Origin: Paenibacillus foliorum
Lineage (GTDB): Bacteria; Bacillota; Bacilli; Paenibacillales; NBRC-103111
Assembly: GCF_013141765.1 (NCBI RefSeq)
Contig: NZ_WHOD01000102.1
Coordinates: 62,001 to 126,000, forward strand
Reading direction: 5' to 3'
Length of the DNA stretch: 64,000 nt
Within the stretch, counting starts at the first letter, position 1. The number at the start of each line of letters is the position of its first letter. Shown here piece after piece: positions 51,980 through 61,991 of the stretch. Made by a program: the position numbers and the translations under genes. Under the pieces are notes generated by a model. That model was not told the DNA's origin, did no database searches, and saw nothing but the letters and a program-made list of their open reading frames with translations.

Positions 51980-54900
51980 ATCCCTACCTCCTGCTTGCCT
52001 ATCGAAGCCCTCTGCTCCAGCTCATTTTCATCCAAAGCCTTTCCAAGCGTCTCTAGCTGCTGTCTGCTCAATTTCATAGGTGAACGATCTCTTGTAGAGA
52101 AAGGCTTCAGCCGCAGTGTAAACGTAGTATCTTTCGGACGCAGCAAATACTTATCAAGTGGCGGGGCCTCCCCGCAACTATGATTCCCTATCGGCGCTTG
52201 GGCATAATCCATATTTACGAAGGTTTCAGCTTGCCGCTGCAAATCATACGTATGCTTCGCTTTCGTCAGGTTTTCGGTTGAATAATGACTCACACCCACA
52301 TCCAGCCTTGGCATACCGCCAATGAACAACCCCGTTCCGAGCTTGTTAGTCACAGTCGCCCAACGTGTATCCGCCTTATTGCCATTTTCCTGCGGCATAA
52401 TATAGGGAACGAATTGCTCCTGCACAGAACCGCTATATACCCCGAGCCGTCCGCTCTCTTTACGGTCGATGTAACATTCATGAGGTCCAAGCCCGAACCA
52501 TGAGAATTGATCGAATCCGCCCGGCATCGTCATCTGCAAGCCCAATCGCGGCAGCGGAGGCAAGCCTTCCCTCGGCACCATACGAGTTGAAATAAGGACA
52601 TCTCCAGTTCCATAAATCGTATAGGTCATCCAGGTTGTAAAGCAATTCCCCAAGGCTGCAGCCCCAATCGTTGACTTGACTATCACTTGTACAGCTGAGC
52701 TGTCATAAGGACGGACTGAAAACTCGTGCATGCGATGATTCAGCTTATCGTAACCAATCGTTTTCCATTCCTTCGACTGGCGGTTGTCATTATCGATCGT
52801 GGCTCTCCATATTTGAAGCTTAGGGCCAGCAGCTATAAGCGGTACACCATTATAATCGAAGGAGGTTAGAACTCCTCTGCATTTATCGAATGTGATGGAA
52901 AAATCATTCCCCAGAAGCTGAACCTCTGTATTGGTTTCAATAGTTTGGAGCCTCGGCATGGAAGCCAGCCGCACAACCGTCCCGGCAGCCTTCCGTTTGA
53001 CAGCTTTATCGGCGGCTATCGGCAGATCAGCCCAAGCAATCTCAAAGCCCTTCGGCGCCCAGCTTACTGCTTCACGTAAGGTGAAACGGATATGCAGCCA
53101 GCACTCCCCCTGAAGCCGATCTAAGTCGATCGTCCAAGGAATCGTAACGGCAGCCTCTTCACCAGCTGCTATATCCAGCTTGTTCAGGGATCCTTGCTCC
53201 ACAATTTCACCTTCACACATCAGCGACCAAGAGGCTTCCAAATGCTCCAATGTGCTAAAATCATAACGGTTTTGAATGTTCACAATCCCCGACTGTATAT
53301 CATTAGAGTCTACTATGACCGGTTGAATGATCTTTTTAAACTCAATAATCGAGGCTTTGACTTTGCGGTCCGGGAATAGCAAACCGTCTATGCAAAAGTG
53401 TCCGCTATTCGGATGATCGTTGAAATCGCCTCCATAGGCATACCATTCCTCGCCTGACTCCAGCTTCTGTAGGATACCGTGATCCGTCCACTCCCAGATC
53501 AAGCCGCCCAGCAGTCGCTTATATTTATAAATGGCATCCCAGTATTCCTTAAGATTACCAACGGAATTCCCCATAGCATGCCCGAATTCACACATCAGAT
53601 AAGGCCGGGAATCATCCTTCTCTCCTTCTTCGATCAAGGCTTCGAGCGATGGATACATCGAGCTTACAACATCGACTACCGGTGCATCCTTTGCTCGTTC
53701 ATAATGGATCGGACGAGTAGGGTCAGCCTTGCGCACCCATTCAGCCATCGCATCATGGTTAGGCCCATATCCCGATTCATTTCCGAGCGACCATATAAGG
53801 ACGGATGGGTGATTCTTATCCCTTTCCACCATACGAACCGCACGGTCCAGAAACGCTTGCTTCCACTCGGGATGCTCTGCCAAATAGCTCTCATTTTCGA
53901 TAAAATGGCAGCCATGGGTTTCCAGATCCGCTTCATCAATGACATACAAGCCATACCGATCGCATAAATCAAGCCAACGTGTATCATTCGGATAATGGGA
54001 TAAGCGCACGGTGTTCATATTGTGCTGCTTCATCAAGCGAATATCCTCGACCATCGACTCGTAAGGGGTCGTAAACCCGAGCTCCGGATGGAACTCATTG
54101 CGATTAACTCCCTTTAAGATAACGGACTTCCCGTTGACAAAAAGCTGACCATCCCGGATCGCGATATCCCGAAAGCCTACTGCCACACTTCCAACCTCAA
54201 GCACATTTCCTTGCTCATCCTCAAGACTCAAAACGAGTGCGTATAAGTTAGGTGACTCAGCTGACCATAAACGCGGGTTCATTACCGGAATTTCTGTAGT
54301 AAGCACTCGCTCCTCATTCGAATTAAGCTGAATGGTTTCCCCGACTGCGCTTTCATAAACGGTTTGCCGATCATCATCCAATAGCGTTAGCTTAACTCGA
54401 TGCAGCCCAGCTTGAGCAGAATCAGCATAATTTCGTAAATTAAATCTGACCCCTAATCCAGCATCCTGATAGTTTTGGCTAAACTGTGTTTGTACCGCAA
54501 TATCCCGAATATGGACATCTGGGGTTGCTTTCATATATACATCTTTAAAAATACCGCTTAACCGCCACTTATCCTGATCCTCCATGTACGTTCCATCGCT
54601 CCATTGGTACACCTGAACGGCAATCATGTTCTCTCCCGGACGAAGCAGTGAGGTCACTCTGAATTCAGAATGCAGATGACTGCCCTGTCCGTACCCTGCG
54701 AATTGGCCGTTAATCCAAACATGAAAGGCTGAATCTACCCCTTCGAATACAAGGAATACTTGACGGTTATCCCATGTTTGGGGCAATCCAAAGCTTCTAC
54801 GGTAGCAGCCTACCGGATTATCATTAGGTACATAAGGCGGGTCAATTGGAAAAGGATAATAGCTGCTGGAATAATGAGGGCGCCCATAGCCATGCATCTG

Positions 54901-55188
54901 CCAATTACCAGGAACCGGTATCGTATTCCAGTCGTTTACTGCATAAGAAGCTTCATAAAAATGTGCCGGAGCCTTATCAGGGCTATCCGCGTAATAAAAT
55001 TTCCAATTGCCGTTCAACGACTGGAAAAAAGGCGATGTAGCCCGTTCATTATCCAGCGCCGTCTCCATATCCTCGTACGAAATAAATCCGGCATGCGGCG
55101 GCTCTGTATGCCGCCCTAATACCTCAATATTTTCCCAATCCGGTATTGTCCTGCTGTTCACGTGGTTTATCCCCCTCTCTCTATCCAT
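51976..55188 (-). CDS. GH2 beta-galactosidase, LacZ type
   Basis: The protein has 1070 residues, the full five-domain LacZ size. The sugar-binding, Ig-like and barrel domains carry PVPGNWQMHGYGRPHYSS, VNRNEFHPELG, the acid/base in SLGNESGYG (about E471) and the nucleophile in MCEFGHAMGN (about E534); the C-terminal Bgal_small domain ends in FTLRLKPFST. GTG at 55191 and GTG at 55161 are alternative starts; ATG at 55188 (AAGGAG upstream) is chosen. It shares a one-base overlap with the preceding stop. It probably works with GH42 on galactose side chains. Confidence 0.92.
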   Translation of the reverse strand: MDRERGINHVNSRTIPDWENIEVLGRHTEPPHAGFISYEDMETALDNERATSPFFQSLNGNWKFYYADSPDKAPAHFYEASYAVNDWNTIPVPGNWQMHGYGRPHYSSSYYPFPIDPPYVPNDNPVGCYRRSFGLPQTWDNRQVFLVFEGVDSAFHVWINGQFAGYGQGSHLHSEFRVTSLLRPGENMIAVQVYQWSDGTYMEDQDKWRLSGIFKDVYMKATPDVHIRDIAVQTQFSQNYQDAGLGVRFNLRNYADSAQAGLHRVKLTLLDDDRQTVYESAVGETIQLNSNEERVLTTEIPVMNPRLWSAESPNLYALVLSLEDEQGNVLEVGSVAVGFRDIAIRDGQLFVNGKSVILKGVNRNEFHPELGFTTPYESMVEDIRLMKQHNMNTVRLSHYPNDTRWLDLCDRYGLYVIDEADLETHGCHFIENESYLAEHPEWKQAFLDRAVRMVERDKNHPSVLIWSLGNESGYGPNHDAMAEWVRKADPTRPIHYERAKDAPVVDVVSSMYPSLEALIEEGEKDDSRPYLMCEFGHAMGNSVGNLKEYWDAIYKYKRLLGGLIWEWTDHGILQKLESGEEWYAYGGDFNDHPNSGHFCIDGLLFPDRKVKASIIEFKKIIQPVIVDSNDIQSGIVNIQNRYDFSTLEHLEASWSLMCEGEIVEQGSLNKLDIAAGEEAAVTIPWTIDLDRLQGECWLHIRFTLREAVSWAPKGFEIAWADLPIAADKAVKRKAAGTVVRLASMPRLQTIETNTEVQLLGNDFSITFDKCRGVLTSFDYNGVPLIAAGPKLQIWRATIDNDNRQSKEWKTIGYDKLNHRMHEFSVRPYDSSAVQVIVKSTIGAAALGNCFTTWMTYTIYGTGDVLISTRMVPREGLPPLPRLGLQMTMPGGFDQFSWFGLGPHECYIDRKESGRLGVYSGSVQEQFVPYIMPQENGNKADTRWATVTNKLGTGLFIGGMPRLDVGVSHYSTENLTKAKHTYDLQRQAETFVNMDYAQAPIGNHSCGEAPPLDKYLLRPKDTTFTLRLKPFSTRDRSPMKLSRQQLETLGKALDENELEQRASIGKQEVGI

Positions 55189-57299
55189 CACCCGATTTCT
55201 CCTTGAAAACGCAGTGCATTATGCAGGACAGTAGCTATAACCCAAGACGGATTCCACTTGTTGCTGTGCCCCCGGTGATGCCATCGAGTTTGAAAGAAGC
55301 CTTCTCCCTGCTCACCAACGACGGTAAAGTTCCAATCACCCGGCTCCCTGCATATTCCCTGCCCCATTGCATCAAACGATAGTTGAGCCATACGCTCATA
55401 TTGCAGCTTACCGGTTAACCTGCCGAACTTCCATAATTCATAAGTCGGGAAGAACACATCCAAATGATGATTCTGCACACTAACCGTGGGCCATCCTATA
55501 GCGTTGAAATCCGTTTCCTCAAACCTTGAGCCCTTATCATAAGCAGGCTTCCACATGTATACAAAGGTAAGCAGCCAGTCTGCTGATATCTCAGCCCATT
55601 CGCTATACTGCTGTTTGCTTGTCAGAATAAACAGCTCATAGGCTGCCAGAAAGAAGTACATCCCAGCTTCCTTATCCTCGCATTTGGCATCCAGCGTAGA
55701 GCGGGCAAATGGCCGTTCAAACGTTTCGGCATGCAGCTCGTAGTAGTTCTTCATAGCAGCCTCTGCGGCTGCCAAATACGACTCATCGCCCAGCACCCTG
55801 TAGGCTTTAACAAGAGCAATCAAGCACGGTACCCCCGCTGCAGTAATCATCTCATCTGCCGGAGTGCCATCCATCAGCCATGCTGCCGGAAAAATGCCTG
55901 AGGATAGAGTGTTCAGCAGATAGAAATCAGCTGACTCTCGAATTGCTTCGACCCAAGAGGCAGGAATAGCTCTATCCTGATCTCGGAATAAAAGTACAAT
56001 TTCAGCTAAATCAGCTATCGTTTCCCCGATAGCCCTGCTTGCTATAACAGGCTGCTTATTCCAGCTGAAGTCATCCCACTGTCCATCCTCGATACGATAA
56101 GCGCAGCGTCGAATACCTGGAATCTCGGTGCGGCTCTCTCTCAAATAGAAATCAACAGCCTGTATACAGCGAGAAATCCGCTCCTCCTGCCCCTGAACAA
56201 ACCCTTGCTGGGCATCGCACCAGGCTAGCTTCAAGCACTGCCCTGTCCATCCATACATATAATGGAGCGGCCGTTTAGATACATTGCCGAATGAATTGGA
56301 GTCATTGAATTTTACATACCCTGCCGCCCCTTCTTCATTCGTCCTCCATCTGTCATCCATTGCATTTGTCTTGAGCTTGATCACTTCATCCAAGGTAAGC
56401 GGCTTAGAGCCATCCAGATTGAATATCTTCATTCCTTGGCGGACGATTTCGCGGAAGCCCCGCCCCGGAGTACTTAGCGTTCCCCAGTCCAGCGTGTACT
56501 CCTTAGCCAATGTGAACCCGGGCACGAAATCTAAATACCCGCCGCTATGCGGTTCTGATTTGCTTTTGCCCATATAGCATATATCCTTGTCGCCATTAAA
56601 CATCAATACTCCGCTCATAGCTGCGAGTACCGATCGTTGGTCTTCTTGAATAGCTCCGAGAGAACCGTAGTGGACAGCTCCATGCAGATCTTCCACATAC
56701 GTCGGTATCGAAAACATGGATAAATATCGGGATTCATCCGCTTCATTCCACTCTATATTCACACAAGGAATGGGCAGCCGATGCTCCTCGCAGATAACCC
56801 CTTTGTGAGCACCTACACCAAGCCTTGGAACAAGACGATTCGGATCGGAGGAAGGATTATTGTTGTATAGAATGCCGGGAATCGTTATGATTTCTTTCTC
56901 CCGCTTAGGCAGGCTGAATCCTATTCCTACAGCAACATCATGTAATGTATGATTCAATGTATTTGTCCAAGTAACATACATTTTGAGCGTATCACTCTCA
57001 TCAAATGACAGCTCCATAGTGAAGTGAAGTGCCGCAAGAGTTCCGCTGATTAGAATCCTGCGATTATTCGTATCGTTATTCGCATCTTCATCTGGGGAAG
57101 AAATTTGTACATCCTGTAACCCCACATGATCAGAATTCCAAGGCTTTCCGGAGGAATAGGTTAGCATGTCATTTAAAAGCCCTGAATAATAAGGAGATTG
57201 CTGGCCTTCCCTGCACAGGATAAGTTGAATCCCCTCTTCACTTTCCTTTAGCTCAGCACGTTGTTGCTTGGTTCTGCTAGCAATGGCGTACAAGTGCAA
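55188..57299 (-). CDS. Unassigned 703-aa protein, (alpha/alpha)6-barrel-like putative glycosidase
   Basis: The protein has 703 residues and starts with TTG at 57299 (GGAGGCGACATGGA upstream), overlapping the GH2 gene by 52 bp. The first 260 residues are a beta-sandwich (LHFTMELSFDESDTLKMYVTW, GFSLPKREKEI). The rest is an alpha-helical toroid: GWTGQCLKLAWCDAQQGF, AIDFYLRES-like helices, IADLAEIVLLFRDQ, EAGMYFFLAAYELFILT and SVQNHHLDVFFPTYELWKFGRLTG. This layout is that of several glycosidase and lyase families, but I cannot match it to one. There is no signal peptide. Its place between two GH2 enzymes argues for a rhamnogalacturonan-trimming role. Acid residues such as the E and D in RFEETDFNAIGW are candidates for catalysis. 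Confidence 0.7.
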   Translation of the reverse strand: MHLYAIASRTKQQRAELKESEEGIQLILCREGQQSPYYSGLLNDMLTYSSGKPWNSDHVGLQDVQISSPDEDANNDTNNRRILISGTLAALHFTMELSFDESDTLKMYVTWTNTLNHTLHDVAVGIGFSLPKREKEIITIPGILYNNNPSSDPNRLVPRLGVGAHKGVICEEHRLPIPCVNIEWNEADESRYLSMFSIPTYVEDLHGAVHYGSLGAIQEDQRSVLAAMSGVLMFNGDKDICYMGKSKSEPHSGGYLDFVPGFTLAKEYTLDWGTLSTPGRGFREIVRQGMKIFNLDGSKPLTLDEVIKLKTNAMDDRWRTNEEGAAGYVKFNDSNSFGNVSKRPLHYMYGWTGQCLKLAWCDAQQGFVQGQEERISRCIQAVDFYLRESRTEIPGIRRCAYRIEDGQWDDFSWNKQPVIASRAIGETIADLAEIVLLFRDQDRAIPASWVEAIRESADFYLLNTLSSGIFPAAWLMDGTPADEMITAAGVPCLIALVKAYRVLGDESYLAAAEAAMKNYYELHAETFERPFARSTLDAKCEDKEAGMYFFLAAYELFILTSKQQYSEWAEISADWLLTFVYMWKPAYDKGSRFEETDFNAIGWPTVSVQNHHLDVFFPTYELWKFGRLTGKLQYERMAQLSFDAMGQGICREPGDWNFTVVGEQGEGFFQTRWHHRGHSNKWNPSWVIATVLHNALRFQGEIG

Positions 57300-60200
57300 T
57301 CCATGTCGCCTCCTTTTCTCCCTAGTATCGAGATCATGAATCGATCCAATGTAGGATTGAAGCCCAATCTACCTGAAAGAGGTAGGCAGGAGAAGAAAAT
57401 CTGGCCCTTTCCGAGCTTTTTCAAACCTACCAAAGGCAGCTTTCGTTTCCCATTCAGCTCACCATTCGCGTGATAGGCAAATACAATCGGTTCGATTCCA
57501 TTTCCTTGCAGATGGCAATTAGAAATTCCCTCAATTCGGTCATTGGGTAAATGATAGATATAAGATAGATCATCCGGCTTCATCCAACTGAGAAGCGAGT
57601 TATCCGTATCCACAGCAAGTGTGTAAATCTCACGGAGCTTTGCCGTCTGAACTGTAGTATCCTCCATATCCCAAGGCCCAGAATCAGAACGATTTAGAAT
57701 AAATAAAGCGGTAGCTCCGTTGCGCACTTTTTCTAGAATGGAGTCTTGATTACGAATATATAGCTCCCTGGATGAAACAACTAACGTCCCGTCCTGCTTC
57801 ATTGACTCCTGGTAGGGTTCACTATCCACCTCCAGGAGCGAGCAGAGCAGCTCGGATTCCGCATCAGTGAAGATGACCTTATCCGGTTTCTTATGCTTAG
57901 TCCTAACAAACGTTTCGAAGGTAAATCGTTCCCTGCTTATAAACTCTCCAGCTTCATTCAATAAACAGGCATCCAAATGCAGATTCTGTCTATCCTGAAC
58001 CATAGGTACGGAGAAACGGATCGTACCCGCATATTGTGAGGTCGCTGCTGAAAGCGGCCCCGTTATTTCGAAATTACCGTAATCGCGGACATCATCACGA
58101 AGCGTCGCTATAACACGACAGTTCTCATATTCCTTAGCCGTATCGTTCAGCAGCCAAGCTTCTATTTCCATAGTTTCCCCAACATACACCTTCCACCTGT
58201 CACATCTTAAATGGACACGAACCGGCTCCAAGCATTGCTTATAGGTGAAGTAAGCCGGCTTCGGTATCCGGTCGGCTCCGACGAGAGCCTTCATCCATCC
58301 GGAAGGCCAAGCGTCAATCAGAAGATGAATGGCTGTGGAAACTACCCGATCTGTCCTTCTGCGCCAGGCATCCGTCATCAGCTTGGTCGCCAAGCATTGG
58401 TGCTTCTGACTGGCTTCAATCCAGCTGTGAATCGTTTGCTGCTCGGTGTACCAATCCCCGTGATGAGCATAGGTTTGTGCTCCGTTAATGCGGTTAGGCA
58501 TCCACGTATCCGTTTCATTGACAGGAAGCCACTCCTTAGGATAACGGCTTACCATCAGCTCATAATTGTCCAAGCCCTCGGTTCCATATTCACCGCAACC
58601 CGCCTTCCACTCATCTCTGATCGGAGGAAGATATCCTTTGTACATTTTTCCAACCGAGATGCCATTGTTCGTATACCACATGTTATAGCAATGAAAATCA
58701 GGCAGCCCTTCACGTGTCGGCGGATTGTAATCGCCATCTGCATTTTTGACTACCCGATCCGGATTTTCGACAAAAATCGCCTGTCTGGCGGCAACAAAAA
58801 AAGCTTCCAGTTCATTTCGGTGTAAATGTCTATGTCCTTTGCGACGTTTTTCAGTCCGCGATGGTTCGTTAATTAGGGATACCATTACCGAAGACGGATG
58901 ACTGCGAATCAGTCGCTCCATGTCCCCAGCCTGCTTGATTCCTTCTACAAATTGATTGCGGCGGATGAAACCGAAGGTGGGCAGATCACATTGATGCATC
59001 ATGCCTAGCATGTCGAAATAATCGTATATTTCTTCTTGAACAGGTCGTTGAGTAATACGATAAAAGTTCATATGAGCCAGCTTTGCAATCAAAATATCAT
59101 CTATCAATTGGTCAAAGTCGCTTTTCATAACACATTGCTGTAAATGCCCCATCTCATTGGCGCCTCGTAAAATAATCGGCTCATTGTTGAGATAAAGCGT
59201 GCCCTTAGGAGTATTCGATTCATCCATATGGAACTTTCTCATACCGAAATTGCGATCCACAACATCCAAGCATTCTGACCCATTAATGACTCCAACACGT
59301 GCTGCATATAAAAAGGGAGTTTCCGGTTCCCACAGCTTATAAACTGGAAAATCAACCTTATATCGATAATAATTGATCCCCGGACCAGCATAAGACACCT
59401 GGAAGGTCATCGGTCCAATTCCTTGCCCGCTAAAGTTTCTCGGTAATATTTCGAGATCCAGTTCGAAATTCTCCATCAGCCGGTTCGTTGTATTAACTAC
59501 ATCCACCCAGACCTCTACAAAGTCTTCATCAATGTTAGGCCGAACAAACACGTCCTGAATAAACAATGGCTGCCGCTCTTCCAAATAGACATGGTTATAT
59601 ATGCCGGCACCTGGCGGGCAGTGGTTCCAGCCACTGTACGGATCATCCCATCCGGGACCGGTAGCTGCATACATTTTATCCCCATCCAGCTTAGTGCCGC
59701 CTACCCCCATCATCGAGTAGTCATTATTGACTTCAACAACAAGCGTGTTGTGCTCTTGTAAGAAGTTCGTTACATCAAATTCAAAGGGAGCAAAGAAACC
59801 CTCATGACTGCCGATACACTTGCGGTTCAAATAAACGGTAGCTTTATAGTCGACCCCTTTAAATACGAGGTAGACTCTTTTTCCGTCAGGAATGGAGGCA
59901 TAGGTGAATTCACTCCGGTAAAATCCGGTCCATTTCCCATTCTCGCCAGTAGGTCCTCTGAAATCAGGTACAGCTACCGATTCCCAATCCCCCTCCCCTT
60001 CCAATACACGCGTAAAATTCATATCCTCTGCCGTATGGTAACGGAATTGAAATTGCTTGCAGGGCTGCCGTTTACGACTCAAAGGAGGAGTTGGAGTTAA
60101 ATTAGCCATGAACGGGCGGTATTTCTCACGCAGCAGCGCTAACTCCTCGTGAAAAATATCCATTTGCTCACCGTAGGGAAGCACCGCGGCGTTGCCCGCT

Positions 60201-60331
60201 TTTTCCGATCCCGGAGTAAAATATTGTTTATCGTAAGCTGCAGGAGGAATCTCGTGCAGTTCGTCTTTATTTCCTGGGTGCTCACGAAACGCGATTTCCG
60301 CGAACGGATCTTGATGCCTAGTTTGCTCCAA
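57248..60331 (-). CDS. GH2 family glycoside hydrolase (non-LacZ)
   Basis: The protein has 1027 residues. TTG at 60331 (GGAGGGCATAAAA, 8 bp) is chosen; TTG at 60367 and ATG at 60352 have no ribosome site. The N-terminal jelly-roll has GFYRSEFTY, VYLVFKGVDYKATVYLNRK and EGFFAPFEFDVT. The barrel has RGANEMGHLQQ, the acid/base in VSLINEPS (about E489) and the nucleophile in CGEYGTEG (about E581). The C-terminus has a GATase-like end (NGATALFILNRSDSGPW). LacZ's HAMG and Bgal_small parts are absent, so the substrate differs: beta-glucuronide, beta-mannoside or alpha-L-arabinopyranoside are options within GH2. Cytoplasmic. Confidence 0.82.
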   Translation of the reverse strand: MEQTRHQDPFAEIAFREHPGNKDELHEIPPAAYDKQYFTPGSEKAGNAAVLPYGEQMDIFHEELALLREKYRPFMANLTPTPPLSRKRQPCKQFQFRYHTAEDMNFTRVLEGEGDWESVAVPDFRGPTGENGKWTGFYRSEFTYASIPDGKRVYLVFKGVDYKATVYLNRKCIGSHEGFFAPFEFDVTNFLQEHNTLVVEVNNDYSMMGVGGTKLDGDKMYAATGPGWDDPYSGWNHCPPGAGIYNHVYLEERQPLFIQDVFVRPNIDEDFVEVWVDVVNTTNRLMENFELDLEILPRNFSGQGIGPMTFQVSYAGPGINYYRYKVDFPVYKLWEPETPFLYAARVGVINGSECLDVVDRNFGMRKFHMDESNTPKGTLYLNNEPIILRGANEMGHLQQCVMKSDFDQLIDDILIAKLAHMNFYRITQRPVQEEIYDYFDMLGMMHQCDLPTFGFIRRNQFVEGIKQAGDMERLIRSHPSSVMVSLINEPSRTEKRRKGHRHLHRNELEAFFVAARQAIFVENPDRVVKNADGDYNPPTREGLPDFHCYNMWYTNNGISVGKMYKGYLPPIRDEWKAGCGEYGTEGLDNYELMVSRYPKEWLPVNETDTWMPNRINGAQTYAHHGDWYTEQQTIHSWIEASQKHQCLATKLMTDAWRRRTDRVVSTAIHLLIDAWPSGWMKALVGADRIPKPAYFTYKQCLEPVRVHLRCDRWKVYVGETMEIEAWLLNDTAKEYENCRVIATLRDDVRDYGNFEITGPLSAATSQYAGTIRFSVPMVQDRQNLHLDACLLNEAGEFISRERFTFETFVRTKHKKPDKVIFTDAESELLCSLLEVDSEPYQESMKQDGTLVVSSRELYIRNQDSILEKVRNGATALFILNRSDSGPWDMEDTTVQTAKLREIYTLAVDTDNSLLSWMKPDDLSYIYHLPNDRIEGISNCHLQGNGIEPIVFAYHANGELNGKRKLPLVGLKKLGKGQIFFSCLPLSGRLGFNPTLDRFMISILGRKGGDMDCTCTPLLAEPSNNVLS

Positions 60332-61991
60332 TTTTATGCCCTCCTGTACCATAAAGTTCAAACTCAAGTGTGAAGCCTCGGCTGTCCTTGGGGGACATTC
60401 TCACTTCTGTTGTTCCGAAACGCTGCATCCAGCAGCTATCTTTTCCTAAGAATGGTTCTACAGCTTCCCTGACCCGATCATCCAAAAAGTCATGGGTCAC
60501 GATCCACTGTCCTAGTCCGCTTTTACCGCTGGATGTCCATTCCTTCGGAAGGCTTGCAGGCAGCAGCCAGTCAGCGATTACGACTACACTTCCATCCTTG
60601 GCTCTTTGGATGACCGCTGCCAACGTATCTGATGAAAGAGCGGAGCCTCCGACCACGATTAATTGGGGCTGACCCAATTGTTCTGCGCTGACTTGCTCGT
60701 CATATACGAGAACATTATTAACGGGATAAAACAAGGGATGTATCCGATCCCCATCCTTACAAACATAACCATTAGTCAAAGGAAACCGTTCAAGAGGTAT
60801 TTCCCGCTTCAATTCATGCCTTGGGAAGTTATAACCAGGTATATGCATACAACTGCCATGGGCGGGTATCGTGCCCCGACTGAGTAAATGCCAAATTTGG
60901 AAAATACTTTGCGAGCCCTTTGAGCCAACTAGCTCCGGGTTGCCAAACAATCTTTCATTTTGCCCATAGTTACTGTCGTCCGAATGAATGATCACAATGT
61001 CAGGATCTACCTGTGAGTGATCCCATGTTATTGGATTCTCAGGTACAAACTTGCCAGTGAACTCTTTCCATACCTCGCCGAATTCCGTCCTTTTGAACCC
61101 GCTGCCCGTATGCTTCATAAGGACATCTATATTCTCGGTAAACAGGTGAGTCGGCCCCATGTAATAACCGAGCTTTAATGCGGATTCAAACTCCTGTGGG
61201 GAGTGGCCTGGAAACCCGTGGAACCTGGTAAACCATTCGCCTGTATCCGGCCCCCATAAATCAGCGCATATCCACATCGCTCTTCCATACTGCTTAGCGG
61301 CACCCAGCGCCGTGGAGAGCTGAAGCGATTGGAACGATTCCTTCATAATCTTGGGACACAGATCCATGCCTGCTTTGGCTAATGTATGGAATAGAGTAGG
61401 AAACACTTGCTCCGTGATCAGCGGCATGGATAGATGGCTTAATTCAGCTTGCTTCAGCACATTTTGAACGTGTTGAACTTGGGAATAAACCGAATGCTCT
61501 ACCTTATTGCGCGCTGTTTCCAAGCTCAGTCCTTCTGTCTGTCCCCAATGAGGGAACCATCCGTCTTTACGATACTGCCCGACGTTAATCTGCAAATGCT
61601 CGGGTTCGTCGTACAACAAACCAATACAGCGTCCTATACGCCCCGCTTGAACGATCATTTCGTCAGGTACATCGTAACGATTGGTTCCTTCCGTCCAAGG
61701 CCCGTTAATATTGCCATATTCATTACCCAGACAAATGTCTATACCTGCATGGGCAACATCCTCCAATACCGACGTATCCCCTTCTAGGCCTGGAATCACA
61801 TGGTGCACGTAGAATTCCGCGTCAAGCTCCTTCAGTATGTTAAGGAAAGCTTCCGGTTCAGGCTTCGGGTCCTGGGAAGGACACACGCTTCCGGTTCCCG
61901 TCCGCATTACAAGGTCAGAAGCATCCCCTGCCCATGAATCCTGCCAAGCTACGACAGGGCCCTGAATGCCTAATCTAGGTTTATGATCCAT
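60318..61991 (-). CDS. Unassigned 557-aa TIM-barrel-like protein, putative glycosidase
   Basis: The protein has 557 residues. The first 330 look like a (beta/alpha)8 barrel: AEFYVHHVIPGLEG, AGIDICLGNEYGNINGPWTEG, GRCIGLLYDEPEHLQIN, SHLSMPLITEQVFPT, RAMWICADLWGPDTGEWF and LKLGYYMGPTHLFTENID. Acidic residues at strand ends (E in GNEYG, E in YDEPEH, E in ITEQV, D in CADLWG) are catalytic candidates. The rest includes a GATase-like piece (QLIVVGGSALSSDTLAAVIQRAKDGSVVVIADW), as in clan-A glycosidases of the GH42 kind. I cannot name a family. Both ends overlap neighbours (11 and 14 bp), so it is part of the tightly coupled glycosidase run. Confidence 0.7.
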   Translation of the reverse strand: MDHKPRLGIQGPVVAWQDSWAGDASDLVMRTGTGSVCPSQDPKPEPEAFLNILKELDAEFYVHHVIPGLEGDTSVLEDVAHAGIDICLGNEYGNINGPWTEGTNRYDVPDEMIVQAGRIGRCIGLLYDEPEHLQINVGQYRKDGWFPHWGQTEGLSLETARNKVEHSVYSQVQHVQNVLKQAELSHLSMPLITEQVFPTLFHTLAKAGMDLCPKIMKESFQSLQLSTALGAAKQYGRAMWICADLWGPDTGEWFTRFHGFPGHSPQEFESALKLGYYMGPTHLFTENIDVLMKHTGSGFKRTEFGEVWKEFTGKFVPENPITWDHSQVDPDIVIIHSDDSNYGQNERLFGNPELVGSKGSQSIFQIWHLLSRGTIPAHGSCMHIPGYNFPRHELKREIPLERFPLTNGYVCKDGDRIHPLFYPVNNVLVYDEQVSAEQLGQPQLIVVGGSALSSDTLAAVIQRAKDGSVVVIADWLLPASLPKEWTSSGKSGLGQWIVTHDFLDDRVREAVEPFLGKDSCWMQRFGTTEVRMSPKDSRGFTLEFELYGTGGHKIGAN

